NCBI RefSeq assembly: GCF_003336245.1
Contig: NZ_QPHM01000001.1
Location: 1,550,001 to 1,614,000 of the forward strand
From: Haloplanus salinus
GTDB taxonomy: Archaea; Halobacteriota; Halobacteria; Halobacteriales; Haloferacaceae
Reading direction: 5' to 3'
DNA: 64,000 bases
Shown here: positions 1 through 8,574 of the stretch, in pieces
How the letters are laid out: every line of letters starts with the position of its first letter
Position numbering within the stretch: the first letter of the stretch is position 1
Translations under genes and position numbers: made by a program
Notes under the pieces: model-generated
Databases searched by the model: none
What the model saw: the letters and a program-made list of their open reading frames with translations, nothing else
Told to the model about the DNA's origin: nothing

Positions 1-19
1 ACTCCGAGTCCTCAGCCAT
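1..19 (-). CDS. 5' end of a divergent gene, possibly TatC (partial)
   Basis: On the minus strand an ATG at 19 opens a frame that begins MAEDSE and runs off the left edge. It is divergent from the twin-domain TatC gene. In haloarchaea the single-domain TatC (TatCo) gene commonly lies beside tatCt, so tatCo is the obvious candidate. Only six residues are visible, so identity rests on context alone. A second ATG at 30 is in another frame and would read MSGEWLRT, which looks less haloarchaeal. Confidence 0.35.
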
Positions 20-127
20 TCACCCGACATATCTCCCCGGCTGTTATAGGCCTTTTTCCATCGCGTCGCGTCGGTCGCGGACGACGGAGAGAAAAGATTG
101 ATAGCAGCGAGACGGCTTCGATACTCC

Positions 128-2305
128 ATGTCGAGCGCGCTCGATGAGGACACTCGTCGGACACTGGACGCGGGCCGAGAGACGGCCGGCGCGATGCTCC
201 GGTCCGCTCAAAAGGACCTCCAGAAGGTGTTTATCGTCTTCCTCGTCGGGTTCATCGGCTCGTTCTACGCCCTTCGACTGTACGTCTGGGGCTTTCTCGA
301 AGGGATCACCCGGTCGCGGCTGGACGAGGTGGCGTCGGGCGAACTCGAAATCATCGCTCAGACGCCGTTCGACGTGATCCTCCTGCAGGCGAAAATCGGC
401 CTCGTCGCCGGCATCATCCTCTGTCTTCCCGTATTCATCTACTTCTCACGGGACGCGCTCCGGGAGCGGGGGCTGTGGCCGTCGTCGCCGGTCTCGCGGT
501 GGAAACTCGTCCTCGGCGGTCTGCTCGCAGCCGTGCTCTTCGTCGCCGGTCTCGCCTACGGCTACCTCGTTTTCTTCCCCGTGATGTTCGCCTTCCTCGC
601 TAACAACGCCCTCTCGGCGGGGTTCACTCCCACCTACTCGATCGTCCTCTGGGCGCAGTTCATCTTCCTCCTCACCCTCTCCTTTGGCCTCGCGGCGCAA
701 CTGCCGCTGGCGATGAGCGGGCTCTCGTACGCCGAAATCGTCCAGTACGAGACGTTCCGCGACCGCTGGCGCTACGCCGTCGTCGGCATGGTCGCCGCCG
801 GCGCCCTCTTTACGCCGCCGGACCCGTTCACGCAGATCATGTGGGCGGTACCGATGATCGTCCTCTACGGGTTCAGCCTCTACCTGACGAGCGTGGTGGT
901 GACGGCCAAGCGCGGGAGCGAGCGGATCGGCGTCGGTGCCGCCGCCGCCGGTCACTGGAACTTCATCCTCGGATTCGGCGTCGTCGGAGGCTTGCTGCTG
1001 TACGCCTTCTTCACCCGTGGCGGCGTTCCCCTCGCCAACGACGCGCTGGCGTTCGCGGGGAGCAGTCGCCGCCTCGTGACGCCGGAATCGCGGCTCGGCC
1101 TCGCGCTGTGGACCGCCGCCGGCGCCCTCCTCGCGGGTCTCGTCGCGTTCATGTACTACGTCTACGCCGAACTCGACGCCGCGGTCGACACCATCGAGGC
1201 CGGCGACCCGACCGAGATCGATCTCGCCGAACTCGACGCCGCCGGGATCCGTGCCGCGCCGCCCGAGGCGTTCGCCGACCTGAGCGAGGACGACGCCGTC
1301 TCGATGGCCGGCGACGCGATGGACGCGGACGACACGGAGAAGGCCCGCGCCATCCTCGACCGGTTCGACGAGGCCGAAGCGGCTCGGGAAGCCGAGGGCG
1401 GTGCCGACGCCGACACCGACGCCGACGCTCCTCAGTCGACGACCGAGGAGATCGGCGACCGGGCGAGTCGCGCCGGCGGCACCTTCCTCGACGAGTTCAC
1501 CGACGGCGAGACGGACGAAGACGACATCGGCGGCTACTACACCGACGCCGCCTTCATCCTCGACTCGCTCACGTCGCGGGCGTTCCGCATCGCCGCCGTC
1601 TTCGGCATCGTCCTCGCGGGGACGTTCGGCTGGCTCTACACCGGCGGTATCGGCCGCGTCTTCGAGCAGTTCCTCTCCCAACTCCCGAGTCAGGTGACGC
1701 CCGACGACATCAACGTCGTCGCCCTCCACCCCATGGAGGCGCTGATCTTCGAGGTGAAGTTCTCGACGCTCGTGGCCGTCTTCGTCACCTTCCCCGTCGT
1801 CATGTACTACGCCTGGCCGGCGCTCCGGGAACGGGGCTTCGTCCGCGGGAACCGCAACGTCATCTTCGGGTGGGCCGCCGCCCTCGTCGTCGGCCTCTTC
1901 GGCGGCTTCGTCCTCGGCTACACCACCGTCGCCCCGACGGTCATCTCCTACCTCGTCGCCGACGGCGTCCGGGCGAACATGATCATCGCCTACCGCATCA
2001 CCAACTTCTTCTGGCTCATCTTCTTCACCACCGCCGGCATCGGCTTGCTGGCGGACGTGCCCGTCCTCATGCTCCTGCTCAACACCGCCGGCGTCTCCTA
2101 CCAGTCGATGCGGGAGCGCTGGCGCGAAGTGACCGTCGGCATCATGGCCTTCGCCGCCGTCGCTACCCCCGCCGACGTGATGACCATGTTCATGGTCACG
2201 ATTCCGTTGATGGCCGCCTACGGCGTCGGACTCGTCGTGCTGTTCGTGGTGACGCTCGGCGGGCGGCGCGACCTGTCACGGAAGCGGGCGGCCGCCGAGT
2301 CCTAA
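128..2305 (+). CDS. tatCt: Twin-domain Sec-independent translocase TatCt
   Basis: Membrane receptor of the twin-arginine (Tat) pathway, which exports folded proteins; haloarchaea rely heavily on it. The 725-residue protein holds two TatC domains in tandem. The first spans roughly residues 30-260 and opens with QKDLQKVFIVFLVGF. The second spans about 470-720 and repeats the pattern, including a matching ALRERGF segment. An acidic cytoplasmic linker of about 100 residues rich in D, E and A lies between them. A TTG 30 nt upstream is in frame, but ATG 128 (MSSALDED) fits better because the extra N-terminus is basic and unlike the family. The gene converges on the glycerate kinase gene with a 4-nt stop overlap. 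This fused architecture is a known haloarchaeal TatC variant; the identification is firm. Confidence 0.95.
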   Translation: MSSALDEDTRRTLDAGRETAGAMLRSAQKDLQKVFIVFLVGFIGSFYALRLYVWGFLEGITRSRLDEVASGELEIIAQTPFDVILLQAKIGLVAGIILCLPVFIYFSRDALRERGLWPSSPVSRWKLVLGGLLAAVLFVAGLAYGYLVFFPVMFAFLANNALSAGFTPTYSIVLWAQFIFLLTLSFGLAAQLPLAMSGLSYAEIVQYETFRDRWRYAVVGMVAAGALFTPPDPFTQIMWAVPMIVLYGFSLYLTSVVVTAKRGSERIGVGAAAAGHWNFILGFGVVGGLLLYAFFTRGGVPLANDALAFAGSSRRLVTPESRLGLALWTAAGALLAGLVAFMYYVYAELDAAVDTIEAGDPTEIDLAELDAAGIRAAPPEAFADLSEDDAVSMAGDAMDADDTEKARAILDRFDEAEAAREAEGGADADTDADAPQSTTEEIGDRASRAGGTFLDEFTDGETDEDDIGGYYTDAAFILDSLTSRAFRIAAVFGIVLAGTFGWLYTGGIGRVFEQFLSQLPSQVTPDDINVVALHPMEALIFEVKFSTLVAVFVTFPVVMYYAWPALRERGFVRGNRNVIFGWAAALVVGLFGGFVLGYTTVAPTVISYLVADGVRANMIIAYRITNFFWLIFFTTAGIGLLADVPVLMLLLNTAGVSYQSMRERWREVTVGIMAFAAVATPADVMTMFMVTIPLMAAYGVGLVVLFVVTLGGRRDLSRKRAAAES

Positions 2306-3647
2306 TTCTCGACCAGCGTCAAGCGGAGGTCCATCACGTTCGTCCCCGTCGGTCCCGTGAGCACCGCGTCGTCCACCGCCCGGAGCGCCGGCGTGGCGTC
2401 GTGGCGACGCAGATGGTCGCGGGCGTCTATCCCCCGCTCCCGCATCCGCGGGACCGTCGTGGCGTCGACGAGGCCGCCCGCGGCGTCGGTCGGCCCGTCG
2501 GTGCCGTCGGTGCCGAGGGCGAGCGTCGTCACGGACGCGTCCCCGGCGAGTTCGAGGGCGCTGGTGAGCGCGAACTCCTGGTTCGGGCCGCCCTTCCCGT
2601 CCCCACTCCCGTCGCCGACCCGCACCGTCGTCTCGCCGCCCGAGATCAGAACACACGGCGGCTCCGCCGGCCGGCCGTACGCCGCCGCCTCCGCCGCGAC
2701 GGCGGTCAGACAGGTCGCTACCTCGCGGCTCTCACCCTCGACGGTCGTCGAGAGGATCAGCGGCTCGTAGCCCAGATTCGCGGCCCGCACTTCGGCCGCC
2801 TCGGCGGCGTCCGCCGGCCCCGCGAGAACGACGACGTGACCGGCCGTCTCGCGTGGCGTCTCCGACACCTCGCCGTCGCGGCCACGCCGGAGGTGGTCGA
2901 CGACCGCCCGAGGGACGGCGTCGGTCAGGCCGTGGCGCGCGAGTACGTCGAGCGCGTCGGCGAACGTCGTTCCGTCGCCGACGGTCGGTCCCCACGGCTC
3001 GCCGGCCACCTCGTCGACGACGACGAGCGTGACCGCCGACGCCGGGGCGATCCGCTCCGCGAGACGGCCACCCTTGATCGCCGAGCAGTGCTTGCGCACC
3101 GCGTTGATCTCGTCGATCCGGCAGCCGGCGTTCAAAAGCGTCGCCGTCGTCGACGCGAGGTCGTCGAGCGTGAGGCCGTCGGCCGGGACGGCGAGCAGTG
3201 CCGACGCGCCGCCGGTGATGGGGAGGAAGACGAGGTCGTCGGGACCGGCGGCGTCCGCGACGGCGAGCGCTCGGTCGCCGGCCGACAGACTCGTCCCGTC
3301 CGGGACGGGGTGGCCGGCCGCGACGACGTCGACGGCGTTCCCGACGCCGTCGCTCCCGTCCCCTTTTTCGGCGACGACGCCCCGGCGATCCGGTCGCCGA
3401 GGACCCCCGCCAGTTCGGCCGTCACCGCCGCTGCTCCCTTGCCCGCGCCGACGACGAACGCGGTCTCTACGGTACCGAGGTCGTACGTCCGGTCGCCGAC
3501 GCGGAGTCGGTCGCCGTCGCGGGCCACGGCTCGGGGGACGGTCGTTCGGGGATGGACGGCGTCGACGGCGGCCGTCGCGACGTCGAGAAGCGTCTCCCGG
3601 GCCGTACGGTTGCCGTGGTCGACGAGCGACGCGCGGTTCCGGATCAT
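2302..3647 (-). pseudogene. gckA: Glycerate 2-kinase (MOFRL family), frameshifted
   Basis: Glycerate 2-kinase phosphorylates D-glycerate to 2-phosphoglycerate with ATP. The N-terminal part starts at ATG 3647 (MIRNRASLVDHGNRTARE), includes FVVGAGKGAAA, and stays in frame to about 3384. The C-terminal part lies in a different frame from about 3380 down to the stop at 2302. It contains AAGHPVPDG, LPITGGASALLA, LISGGETTV and GGPNQEFAL, the conserved blocks of this family. Adding one G to the GGGG run at 3380-3383 would join the frames as IAGGVVAEKG and give about 448 residues, a normal length. The start overlaps the stop of the enolase-like gene by 4 nt, so the two form an operon; the kinase product is the enolase substrate. 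Either a real inactivating deletion or a homopolymer sequencing error explains the break. Confidence 0.85.
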
Positions 3648-4915
3648 CGGAAGACGTCGCCGGAGGGGCCGAACGTCGCGGCGTCACCCAACTCGGTCTC
3701 GATTTCGAGCAGGCGATTGTACTGTTCCGTCCGCTCGCCGCGTGTAACGCCCGTCTTGATCTGGCCGGCGCCGAGACCGACCGCGAGGTCCGCGAGCCAC
3801 GTATCGGGGGTCTGTCCCGACCGCTCCGACACTTGGACGGCGTAGCCGTTGCGGACCGCGAGCCGCGCGGCCTCGGTCGCCTCGGTGACGGTGCCGACCT
3901 GGTTCACCTTCCAGAGCAGGGCGTTCGCGGCGCCGCGGTCGATCCCCTCCCCTAGCCGCTCCGGGGTCGTCGTGAACAGGTCGTCGCCGACGATCTGGAT
4001 ATCGAGGCGGTCGGTGAGGTCGGCGACGCCCGCGAAGTCGTGCTGGTCGAGGGGGTCCTCCAGCGAGACGACCGGGTAGTCGGCGACGAGCTCCCCGTAG
4101 AAGTCGAGCAGTTCGTCGCGCGTCATCGACTCGCCGAGCAGCGCGTACGTCCCCGCCTCTGGGTCGTAGAAGTGCGAGGCCGCCACGTCGGCCGCGAGGG
4201 CGAACTCGCCGTCGTAGCCACACGCCTCGACCGCCCGGAGTTCGAGGTCGAACGCCTCCCGCGGGTCGTCGACGCCGAGGGGGTTGTAGCCGCCCTCGTC
4301 GCCGACGTTCAGCGACGCCTCGCCGTACTCGTCCCGGAGGATGTCGCCGAGTTCGTAGTAGACCTCCGCGGTCCAGCGGACGGCCTCCGCGACCGAGTCG
4401 GCACCCACGGGCACCACCTGGTGTTCTTGGAAGGGGCGGTCGCCGCCGGCGAGTTCGCCGCCCTCGATCAGGTCGAAAAAGGGGAGGGGCAGGACGCCCG
4501 CGTCGGCGCCGCCGACGTAGCGATAGAGCGGGAGGCCGGTCGCCGCCGCGCCCGCTCGGAGAGTGGCCAGCGAGACGCCCGTGACGACGTTTCCGCCGAG
4601 CCGTTCTTTCTTCGGCGTCCCGTCGAGGTCGAGGAGGGTCGCGTCGACGCCGCGTTGATCGGTCGCGTCGTGGCCGACGAGCGCCGGTGCGACCTCCTCC
4701 TCGACGGCGGCGGCGGCCTGCCTGACCCCACGGCCGCGATACCGGTCGTCGCCGTCGCGGCGGTCACACGCCTCGTGGTCCCCCCGTGATCGACCGCGGG
4801 GTACGTCGGCCCGGCCGGTTCCGGCGGGCGTCTCGACGGTGACCCGCAGCGTCGGCTCCAGTCTGTTGTCGAGGATCTCACGGGCGGTGACGGTCTCGAT
4901 GGGCGCAGCTGTCAT
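3644..4915 (-). CDS. Enolase-family protein, divergent paralogue
   Basis: A 423-residue enolase-superfamily protein. Conserved features of true enolase present: the loop serine (GRSRGDHEA), the Glu of FQEHQVVPVGA, the Glu of VGDEGGYNP, metal ligands in ALAADVAASHFYD, SLEDPLDQ and VGDDLFTTT, the catalytic Lys of LLWKVNQVGT and the phosphate-binding RS of SERSGQT. Differences are notable: the usual NGGEHA block reads EGGELAGG, so the active-site His is Leu, SHRSG is SERSG, and DSRGNPT is DNRLEPT. The main haloarchaeal enolase usually lies in the rpoK/rpsB region, so this is probably a second, paralogous enzyme. Coupling to a glycerate 2-kinase suggests it handles 2-phosphoglycerate or a close analogue. 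It could act as a genuine enolase or on a related substrate. Confidence 0.8.
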   Translation of the reverse strand: MTAAPIETVTAREILDNRLEPTLRVTVETPAGTGRADVPRGRSRGDHEACDRRDGDDRYRGRGVRQAAAAVEEEVAPALVGHDATDQRGVDATLLDLDGTPKKERLGGNVVTGVSLATLRAGAAATGLPLYRYVGGADAGVLPLPFFDLIEGGELAGGDRPFQEHQVVPVGADSVAEAVRWTAEVYYELGDILRDEYGEASLNVGDEGGYNPLGVDDPREAFDLELRAVEACGYDGEFALAADVAASHFYDPEAGTYALLGESMTRDELLDFYGELVADYPVVSLEDPLDQHDFAGVADLTDRLDIQIVGDDLFTTTPERLGEGIDRGAANALLWKVNQVGTVTEATEAARLAVRNGYAVQVSERSGQTPDTWLADLAVGLGAGQIKTGVTRGERTEQYNRLLEIETELGDAATFGPSGDVFR

Positions 4916-5059
4916 CGGTCGCGCCTACTCCCGGCCACGGTAAGTTCATACCGGTGCTCGCCACCGCGTGGCCGCGAACACCGTCGCCGAGTCACAGCCA
5001 CCGGCCTGTGGCGATCAGCCGCTACGATACCCCCGGCCGGTCGGGGCGACGGCCCCTCC

Positions 5060-5260
5060 TCATCCGTCGCGTCGACCCGCCAACCGCTCCGCCTCGTCCC
5101 GAATCTCGTCGAGTTCGCGCTCGACTTCGGCTCCGCCTCCGCCGTGGCCGTCGCGGACCGACGCGTCGAGCGGCGAGGGGACGAACCGGGTGTCGTCCGA
5201 CTCCGTCCCGTCGTCGCTTCGGAGGCGATGGACGAGCCGGGCGAGGAATCCCCCGATCAT
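5060..5260 (-). CDS. Small acidic haloarchaeal protein of unknown function
   Basis: A 66-residue protein with a hydrophobic start (MIGGFLARLVHRLRSD) and a charged, coiled-coil-like C-terminus (ERELDEIRDEAERLAG). I recognise no domain. Composition and codon use match neighbouring real genes. It lies 144 nt from the start of the enolase-like gene on the same strand and 190 nt from the divergent CopG gene. The amphipathic N-terminus could associate with a membrane, but that is a guess. Confidence 0.55.
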   Translation of the reverse strand: MIGGFLARLVHRLRSDDGTESDDTRFVPSPLDASVRDGHGGGGAEVERELDEIRDEAERLAGRRDG

Positions 5261-5366
5261 GGCCGAAGGTACGGATTCGCGCCGGATAAGCCTTCAGCCG
5301 GAAGGTTCGGACGGACGCGTCGCCGACCGCCCGCGGGGTACGGCACGCGCGGATCGAACCCGTCGC

Positions 5367-5454
5367 GTTTAAACGGGCCATCGATCAATATGCACTGAAG
5401 AACACCATGCGAATATCACGGGGAGCTATCGGCTGCGGAGGTGCGTCGGCGTGA
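5367..5454 (+). promoter_or_regulatory. Promoter and 15-codon leader ORF ahead of the CopG-like gene
   Basis: A TATA-like GTTTAAAC lies at 5367-5374. An ATG at 5407 opens a 15-codon frame (MRISRGAIGCGGASA) whose TGA at 5452-5454 overlaps the GTG start of the CopG-like gene (5451) in a GTGA arrangement. Spacing from the TATA box would place the transcript start just before the small ORF. Stop-start coupling suggests it is translated and couples to the regulator, but it could be chance. Confidence 0.35.
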
Positions 5455-5624
5455 GCAAAATCAGCGTCGAAATCCCGGACGAACTGCTCGCGGACCTGGA
5501 CGAACACGTCGGCAACGACGGCAAGTACGTAAACCGGAGCGACGCGATCCGAGCGTCGATTCGGAAGAACCTCGACATCCTCGACGACATCGACGCCCGA
5601 CACGGGCGCCTGGAGGACGAATGA
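5451..5624 (+). CDS. Ribbon-helix-helix (CopG-like) transcriptional regulator
   Basis: A 57-residue protein starting at GTG 5451. The N-terminal strand KISVEIPDELLADLDEHV is followed by YVNRSDAIRASIRKNL, the classical ribbon-helix-helix pattern of strand, helix, turn and helix with the SDAIR motif. Such proteins bind operators as dimers through the beta ribbon. Its stop overlaps the ATG of the transporter gene (ATGA at 5621-5624), so the two are translationally coupled. This makes the transporter, and possibly its own promoter, the likely target. In some haloarchaea equivalent small RHH genes accompany the same transporter. Confidence 0.85.
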   Translation: MSKISVEIPDELLADLDEHVGNDGKYVNRSDAIRASIRKNLDILDDIDARHGRLEDE

Positions 5625-6367
5625 GCCGCCCCGACGACTGGCCGGTCGGCCGCGTCGCTATCCTGGCGTTGTTCGTCACCGCCCTCGTCACCGCGCAACT
5701 GACCGCATCGAAGGTGCTCGCCATCCCCCTTCCGACCGGCTTACCACGGATCGGCGGGACGATTTTCCTCCCGGGTGCGGCGCTCGCCTACGCGCTCACC
5801 TTCTTCGCCTCCGACTGCTACAGCGAACTCTACGGCCCCCGCGACGCGCAGGTGATGGTGAACGTCGGCTTCGTGATGAACTTCGTCCTGCTCGCGCTGG
5901 TGTGGTCGACCATCTTCGCGCCCGCCCGCAACCCCGAGTTCGCCGCGCAGTTCGAAGGCGTCCTCGCACCCGCGACCAACATCGTCGCCGGGAGCCTGCT
6001 CGCCTACCTCGTCAGCCAGAACTGGGACGTGATCGTCTTCCACCGCCTCCGCGAGGCGACCGACGGGGACTTCCTCTGGCTCCGGAACATCGCCTCGACG
6101 GCGACGAGTCAGGCCATCGATACGGTGATTTTCGTCGGCATCGCCTTCTACCTGCTACCACGGTACGTGGGGATCGGGGCGGAGACGCCGTGGTCGGTGG
6201 TCGTCACGCTGATGCTCGGTCAGTACCTGCTGAAACTGCTCATCGCGCTCGTGGATACGCCCTTCGTCTACGCCGTCGTCGGGGTCGTCCGATCGCGGGC
6301 CGACGCGGCCGCGAAGGCCGCTGCGGCCGCCTCCGCTGGCGACGCCGAATCGATCGACGACTTCTAA
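5621..6367 (+). CDS. Queuosine/archaeosine precursor (preQ0) transporter, VUT/DUF165 family
   Basis: A 248-residue integral membrane protein with six or more hydrophobic helices. The family (YhhQ, DUF165) imports 7-deazaguanine precursors; in archaea the likely use is archaeosine in tRNA. Diagnostic stretches are TAQLTASKVLAIPLP near the N-terminus, FASDCYSELYGPRDA around residue 60, LWLRNIASTATSQAIDT around 150 and YLLKLLIALVDTPFVY near residue 205. The cytoplasmic tail is rich in Ala. It is the second gene of a two-gene operon with the RHH regulator. It converges with rlmE, overlapping its stop by 4 nt. Substrate specificity is inferred from the family. Confidence 0.88.
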   Translation: MSRPDDWPVGRVAILALFVTALVTAQLTASKVLAIPLPTGLPRIGGTIFLPGAALAYALTFFASDCYSELYGPRDAQVMVNVGFVMNFVLLALVWSTIFAPARNPEFAAQFEGVLAPATNIVAGSLLAYLVSQNWDVIVFHRLREATDGDFLWLRNIASTATSQAIDTVIFVGIAFYLLPRYVGIGAETPWSVVVTLMLGQYLLKLLIALVDTPFVYAVVGVVRSRADAAAKAAAAASAGDAESIDDF

Positions 6368-7134
6368 TCGATCCGCTCGGCGAACGCGAACCGTGGTTTC
6401 ACGTCTTCGATCCGAACCGCGACTTCCTCCCCCACCGCGGCGTCGGACACGAACACGGTGAAGCCGTCGACGCGGGCGATGCCGTCGCCCTCGCGCCCCT
6501 CGTCGCCGATCTCGACGGTCAGTTCGTCGCCGGCGGCGACGGGCGCCGTCAGATACCCCTTGGCGACGAGGTAGAGCTCCGAGGAGGAGTCCCGCGAGGC
6601 GTCCGGCCGGATCGAGCGCACGTACTCGAAGGACTCCTCGACGTCGCTCCGGAGGTCGGCGAGGTCCGGGCCGTCGAACACCTTCACGACGAAGTCGCCG
6701 CCGGGGCCGAGGCAGTCACGCGCCACGTCGAACGCCTGTCGGGCGAGATGGACCGATCGGGCGTGGTCGACGGAGTACTCGCCGGTCATGTTCGGCGCCA
6801 TGTCGGAGACGACGGCGTCGACGCCGGCCGACCCGAGGGTCTCGTGGAGTCGGTCGAGCGTCGCGTCCTCGGTCATGTCGCCGCGGACGGTGTCGACGTT
6901 GTCGGCCTCCAGCGGGCGGATGCGCTGGCGGTCGACGCCGACGACGGTTCCGGATTCGCCAACCGCCTCTGCGGCGACCTGCAGCCAGCCCCCCGGCGCG
7001 GCGCCGAGGTCGACGACGCTGTCGCCGGCGTCGAACAGGCTCGCCTCGGCGTCGAGTTGCGTGAGCTTGTAGGCCGACCGCGCGCGGTAGCCCTCCTGTT
7101 TCGAGCGATTGTAGTACTCGTCCCGTCCCGTCAT
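6364..7134 (-). CDS. rlmE: 23S rRNA 2'-O-ribose methyltransferase RlmE (FtsJ) with TRAM domain
   Basis: SAM-dependent methyltransferase that modifies a uridine 2'-OH in 23S rRNA. The ATG at 7134 (MTGRDEYYNRSKQEGYRARS) gives 256 residues and matches the family start; a longer frame to 7191 adds an unrelated basic stretch. Motifs: VVDLGAAPGGWLQV (SAM site, residues about 40-53), VVSDMAPNMTGEYSVDH around 110, and GGDFVVKVF near 152 with the catalytic Lys. The last 60 residues (GDELTVEIGDEGREGDGIAR and DGFTVFVSDA) form a TRAM RNA-binding domain, typical of haloarchaeal RlmE. Confidence 0.93.
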   Translation of the reverse strand: MTGRDEYYNRSKQEGYRARSAYKLTQLDAEASLFDAGDSVVDLGAAPGGWLQVAAEAVGESGTVVGVDRQRIRPLEADNVDTVRGDMTEDATLDRLHETLGSAGVDAVVSDMAPNMTGEYSVDHARSVHLARQAFDVARDCLGPGGDFVVKVFDGPDLADLRSDVEESFEYVRSIRPDASRDSSSELYLVAKGYLTAPVAAGDELTVEIGDEGREGDGIARVDGFTVFVSDAAVGEEVAVRIEDVKPRFAFAERID

Positions 7135-7294
7135 GGTCTCCCTCCCGGGCGCAGCCCGACGTCCGGCGAATCGGTGGTCATACCCGTTCACAGGCGGTCG
7201 ACCCGGAAAGGCACGTCGGATCGCTCCGGCGGGAAGCCCGTACGCGCCGTTCTCCGCCGGCGACGACGGCCGGTGAGCCGTTATGGGCGTCGTC

Positions 7295-7660
7295 TCAGAG
7301 CTGCTCCAGAAGCCGATCGACGAGGGCGACGTCGCGGTATCGGACCTGCGACCGATCGGACGTGTAGTCGACGACGCCGGCGCCCTCGAGCTTCGGCAGG
7401 TGAACGTGTTGAAGCGAGACGACCAGCCGTTCCGGCTCCGGATCCCCGGGCTCGCGTGCGGCCAACGCCTCCGCCAGCGCCGACACGGCCACGGCCCCCT
7501 CGCGCGCTCGGAGCAGTCGGATGACGCGCCGCCGGCGTGCGTCCGAGAGCACGCGGAAAATCGTGTCCACTCGTTCCTCGTCCGTTCGGCGTCGGTTCCT
7601 CCCCGGTTCGTCGCGCGTCGAATCGCTACGTCGGTTGGCGTTCGATGTTGTCACTGGCAC
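7295..7660 (-). CDS. Winged-helix regulator, DUF7344-type
   Basis: A 121-residue protein starting at GTG 7660 (a second GTG lies two codons in). The first 28 residues are charged and disordered. A winged helix follows: IFRVLSDARRRRVIRLL, then VSALAEALAARE and LQHVHLPKLEGAGVVDY. The SDxRRRxVIRLL and HxHLPKLxxAGVVxY signatures are common to a large haloarchaeal family of presumed DNA-binding regulators, often near environmental-response genes. The target is unknown. The next gene on the same strand, another HTH protein, ends 77 nt upstream. Confidence 0.8.
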   Translation of the reverse strand: MPVTTSNANRRSDSTRDEPGRNRRRTDEERVDTIFRVLSDARRRRVIRLLRAREGAVAVSALAEALAAREPGDPEPERLVVSLQHVHLPKLEGAGVVDYTSDRSQVRYRDVALVDRLLEQL

Positions 7661-7736
7661 CCCCCCTGCGGTGCGGTCGGTGTTTCAGCGGCGAGACGCA
7701 TGAAACTATTGGGTAAAAATACTGTCATTTTTGGTG

Positions 7737-8399
7737 TCACTTGTCTTCCTCGAACAGCAGGGCGTTGGTGACGAACGTCACGATGCCCCGACGAAGCCGT
7801 TCGGTGACGGCTTGATCGGAGATGCCGAGTTCGTCGGCGAGTTCGATGGTCGTACACCGGCGCGGGATGTCGTAGTACCCGCGTTCGACCGCGAGTTCGA
7901 GCGTCCGGCGCTGTCGTGGCGTCAGTCCGTATCTGGCGCCGATCCCCCGTTTCGTCGGGTTGTACACCCGCTCTACCTTTGCATCCAGGCCTGCCTCCGC
8001 GCAGGCCGACTCGAACGACGCGAACGCGTCCTGCGAAGGGAATCGCGTCTCGAACGTCCACGCGTCGGCCGTCCCCGCCCCCCGGCGCACGGTACCGTCG
8101 TAGTCGTCGAGAAGCCCGAAGAACGGATCGGCGGTCGGCGCCCACGACACCACGTAGAGCGTCCGCCCGTCGAACTCCCCCAACGCTTCGAGTCGACAGC
8201 CCTCGACGCCGGCGAACGGGTCGTCGAAGCCGCCGGCCGGCCGGTCCCCCGGTGGTTCCGAGAACGAGAAGACCGCCCCTCCGTCGCCCCCCGCCGAGTC
8301 CACCCGTTCGATCTCCGTGCGGTCCCCGTCGCGGACTGGAAACCGCCGACCGAACTCGAACCGGTGGGTCGGTATCCGTACGTCTACAATGACACCCAT
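7737..8399 (-). CDS. Bacterio-opsin-activator-type HTH regulator
   Basis: A 220-residue regulator. I choose ATG 8399 (MGVIVDVRIPTHRFEFGR), the typical family start; an upstream in-frame ATG at 8435 adds 12 residues. Residues 1-150 form the sensor-like domain (GRTLYVVSWAPTAD). The C-terminus has YGLTPRQRRTLELAVERGYY followed by ELADELGISDQAVTERLRRG, the HTH_10 domain seen in Bat proteins. It is divergent from pcn with 175 nt between them. The ligand and target genes are unknown. Confidence 0.83.
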   Translation of the reverse strand: MGVIVDVRIPTHRFEFGRRFPVRDGDRTEIERVDSAGGDGGAVFSFSEPPGDRPAGGFDDPFAGVEGCRLEALGEFDGRTLYVVSWAPTADPFFGLLDDYDGTVRRGAGTADAWTFETRFPSQDAFASFESACAEAGLDAKVERVYNPTKRGIGARYGLTPRQRRTLELAVERGYYDIPRRCTTIELADELGISDQAVTERLRRGIVTFVTNALLFEEDK

Positions 8400-8541
8400 A
8401 GATATTCCGTTAGAAAATTGCTGACGAAGGGTCATAGCAGGTATGCCTGGTTAACCATGTTTCCTTCGTCGGCCGCGAATCGCTGATACATGCCGGCCGC
8501 GGCCGGCGACGGCGTGCGGTGCGCCCATGCCGAACAGCGGG

Positions 8542-8550
8542 TATTTTTAA
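8542..8550 (+). promoter_or_regulatory. TATA box of pcn
   Basis: TATTTTTAA lies about 28 nt before the pcn ATG at 8575. This spacing would place the transcript start at or next to the ATG, giving a leaderless mRNA. Confidence 0.55.
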
Positions 8551-8574
8551 CGCCCCGGACGTACCACATTTCAC

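Noticed and set aside
841-3747. Long frame of 968 codons across the tatCt/glycerate kinase region
   Set aside because: Its product is Arg/Pro/Gly-rich with no family motifs. It is the off-frame shadow of high-G+C genes with clear identities.
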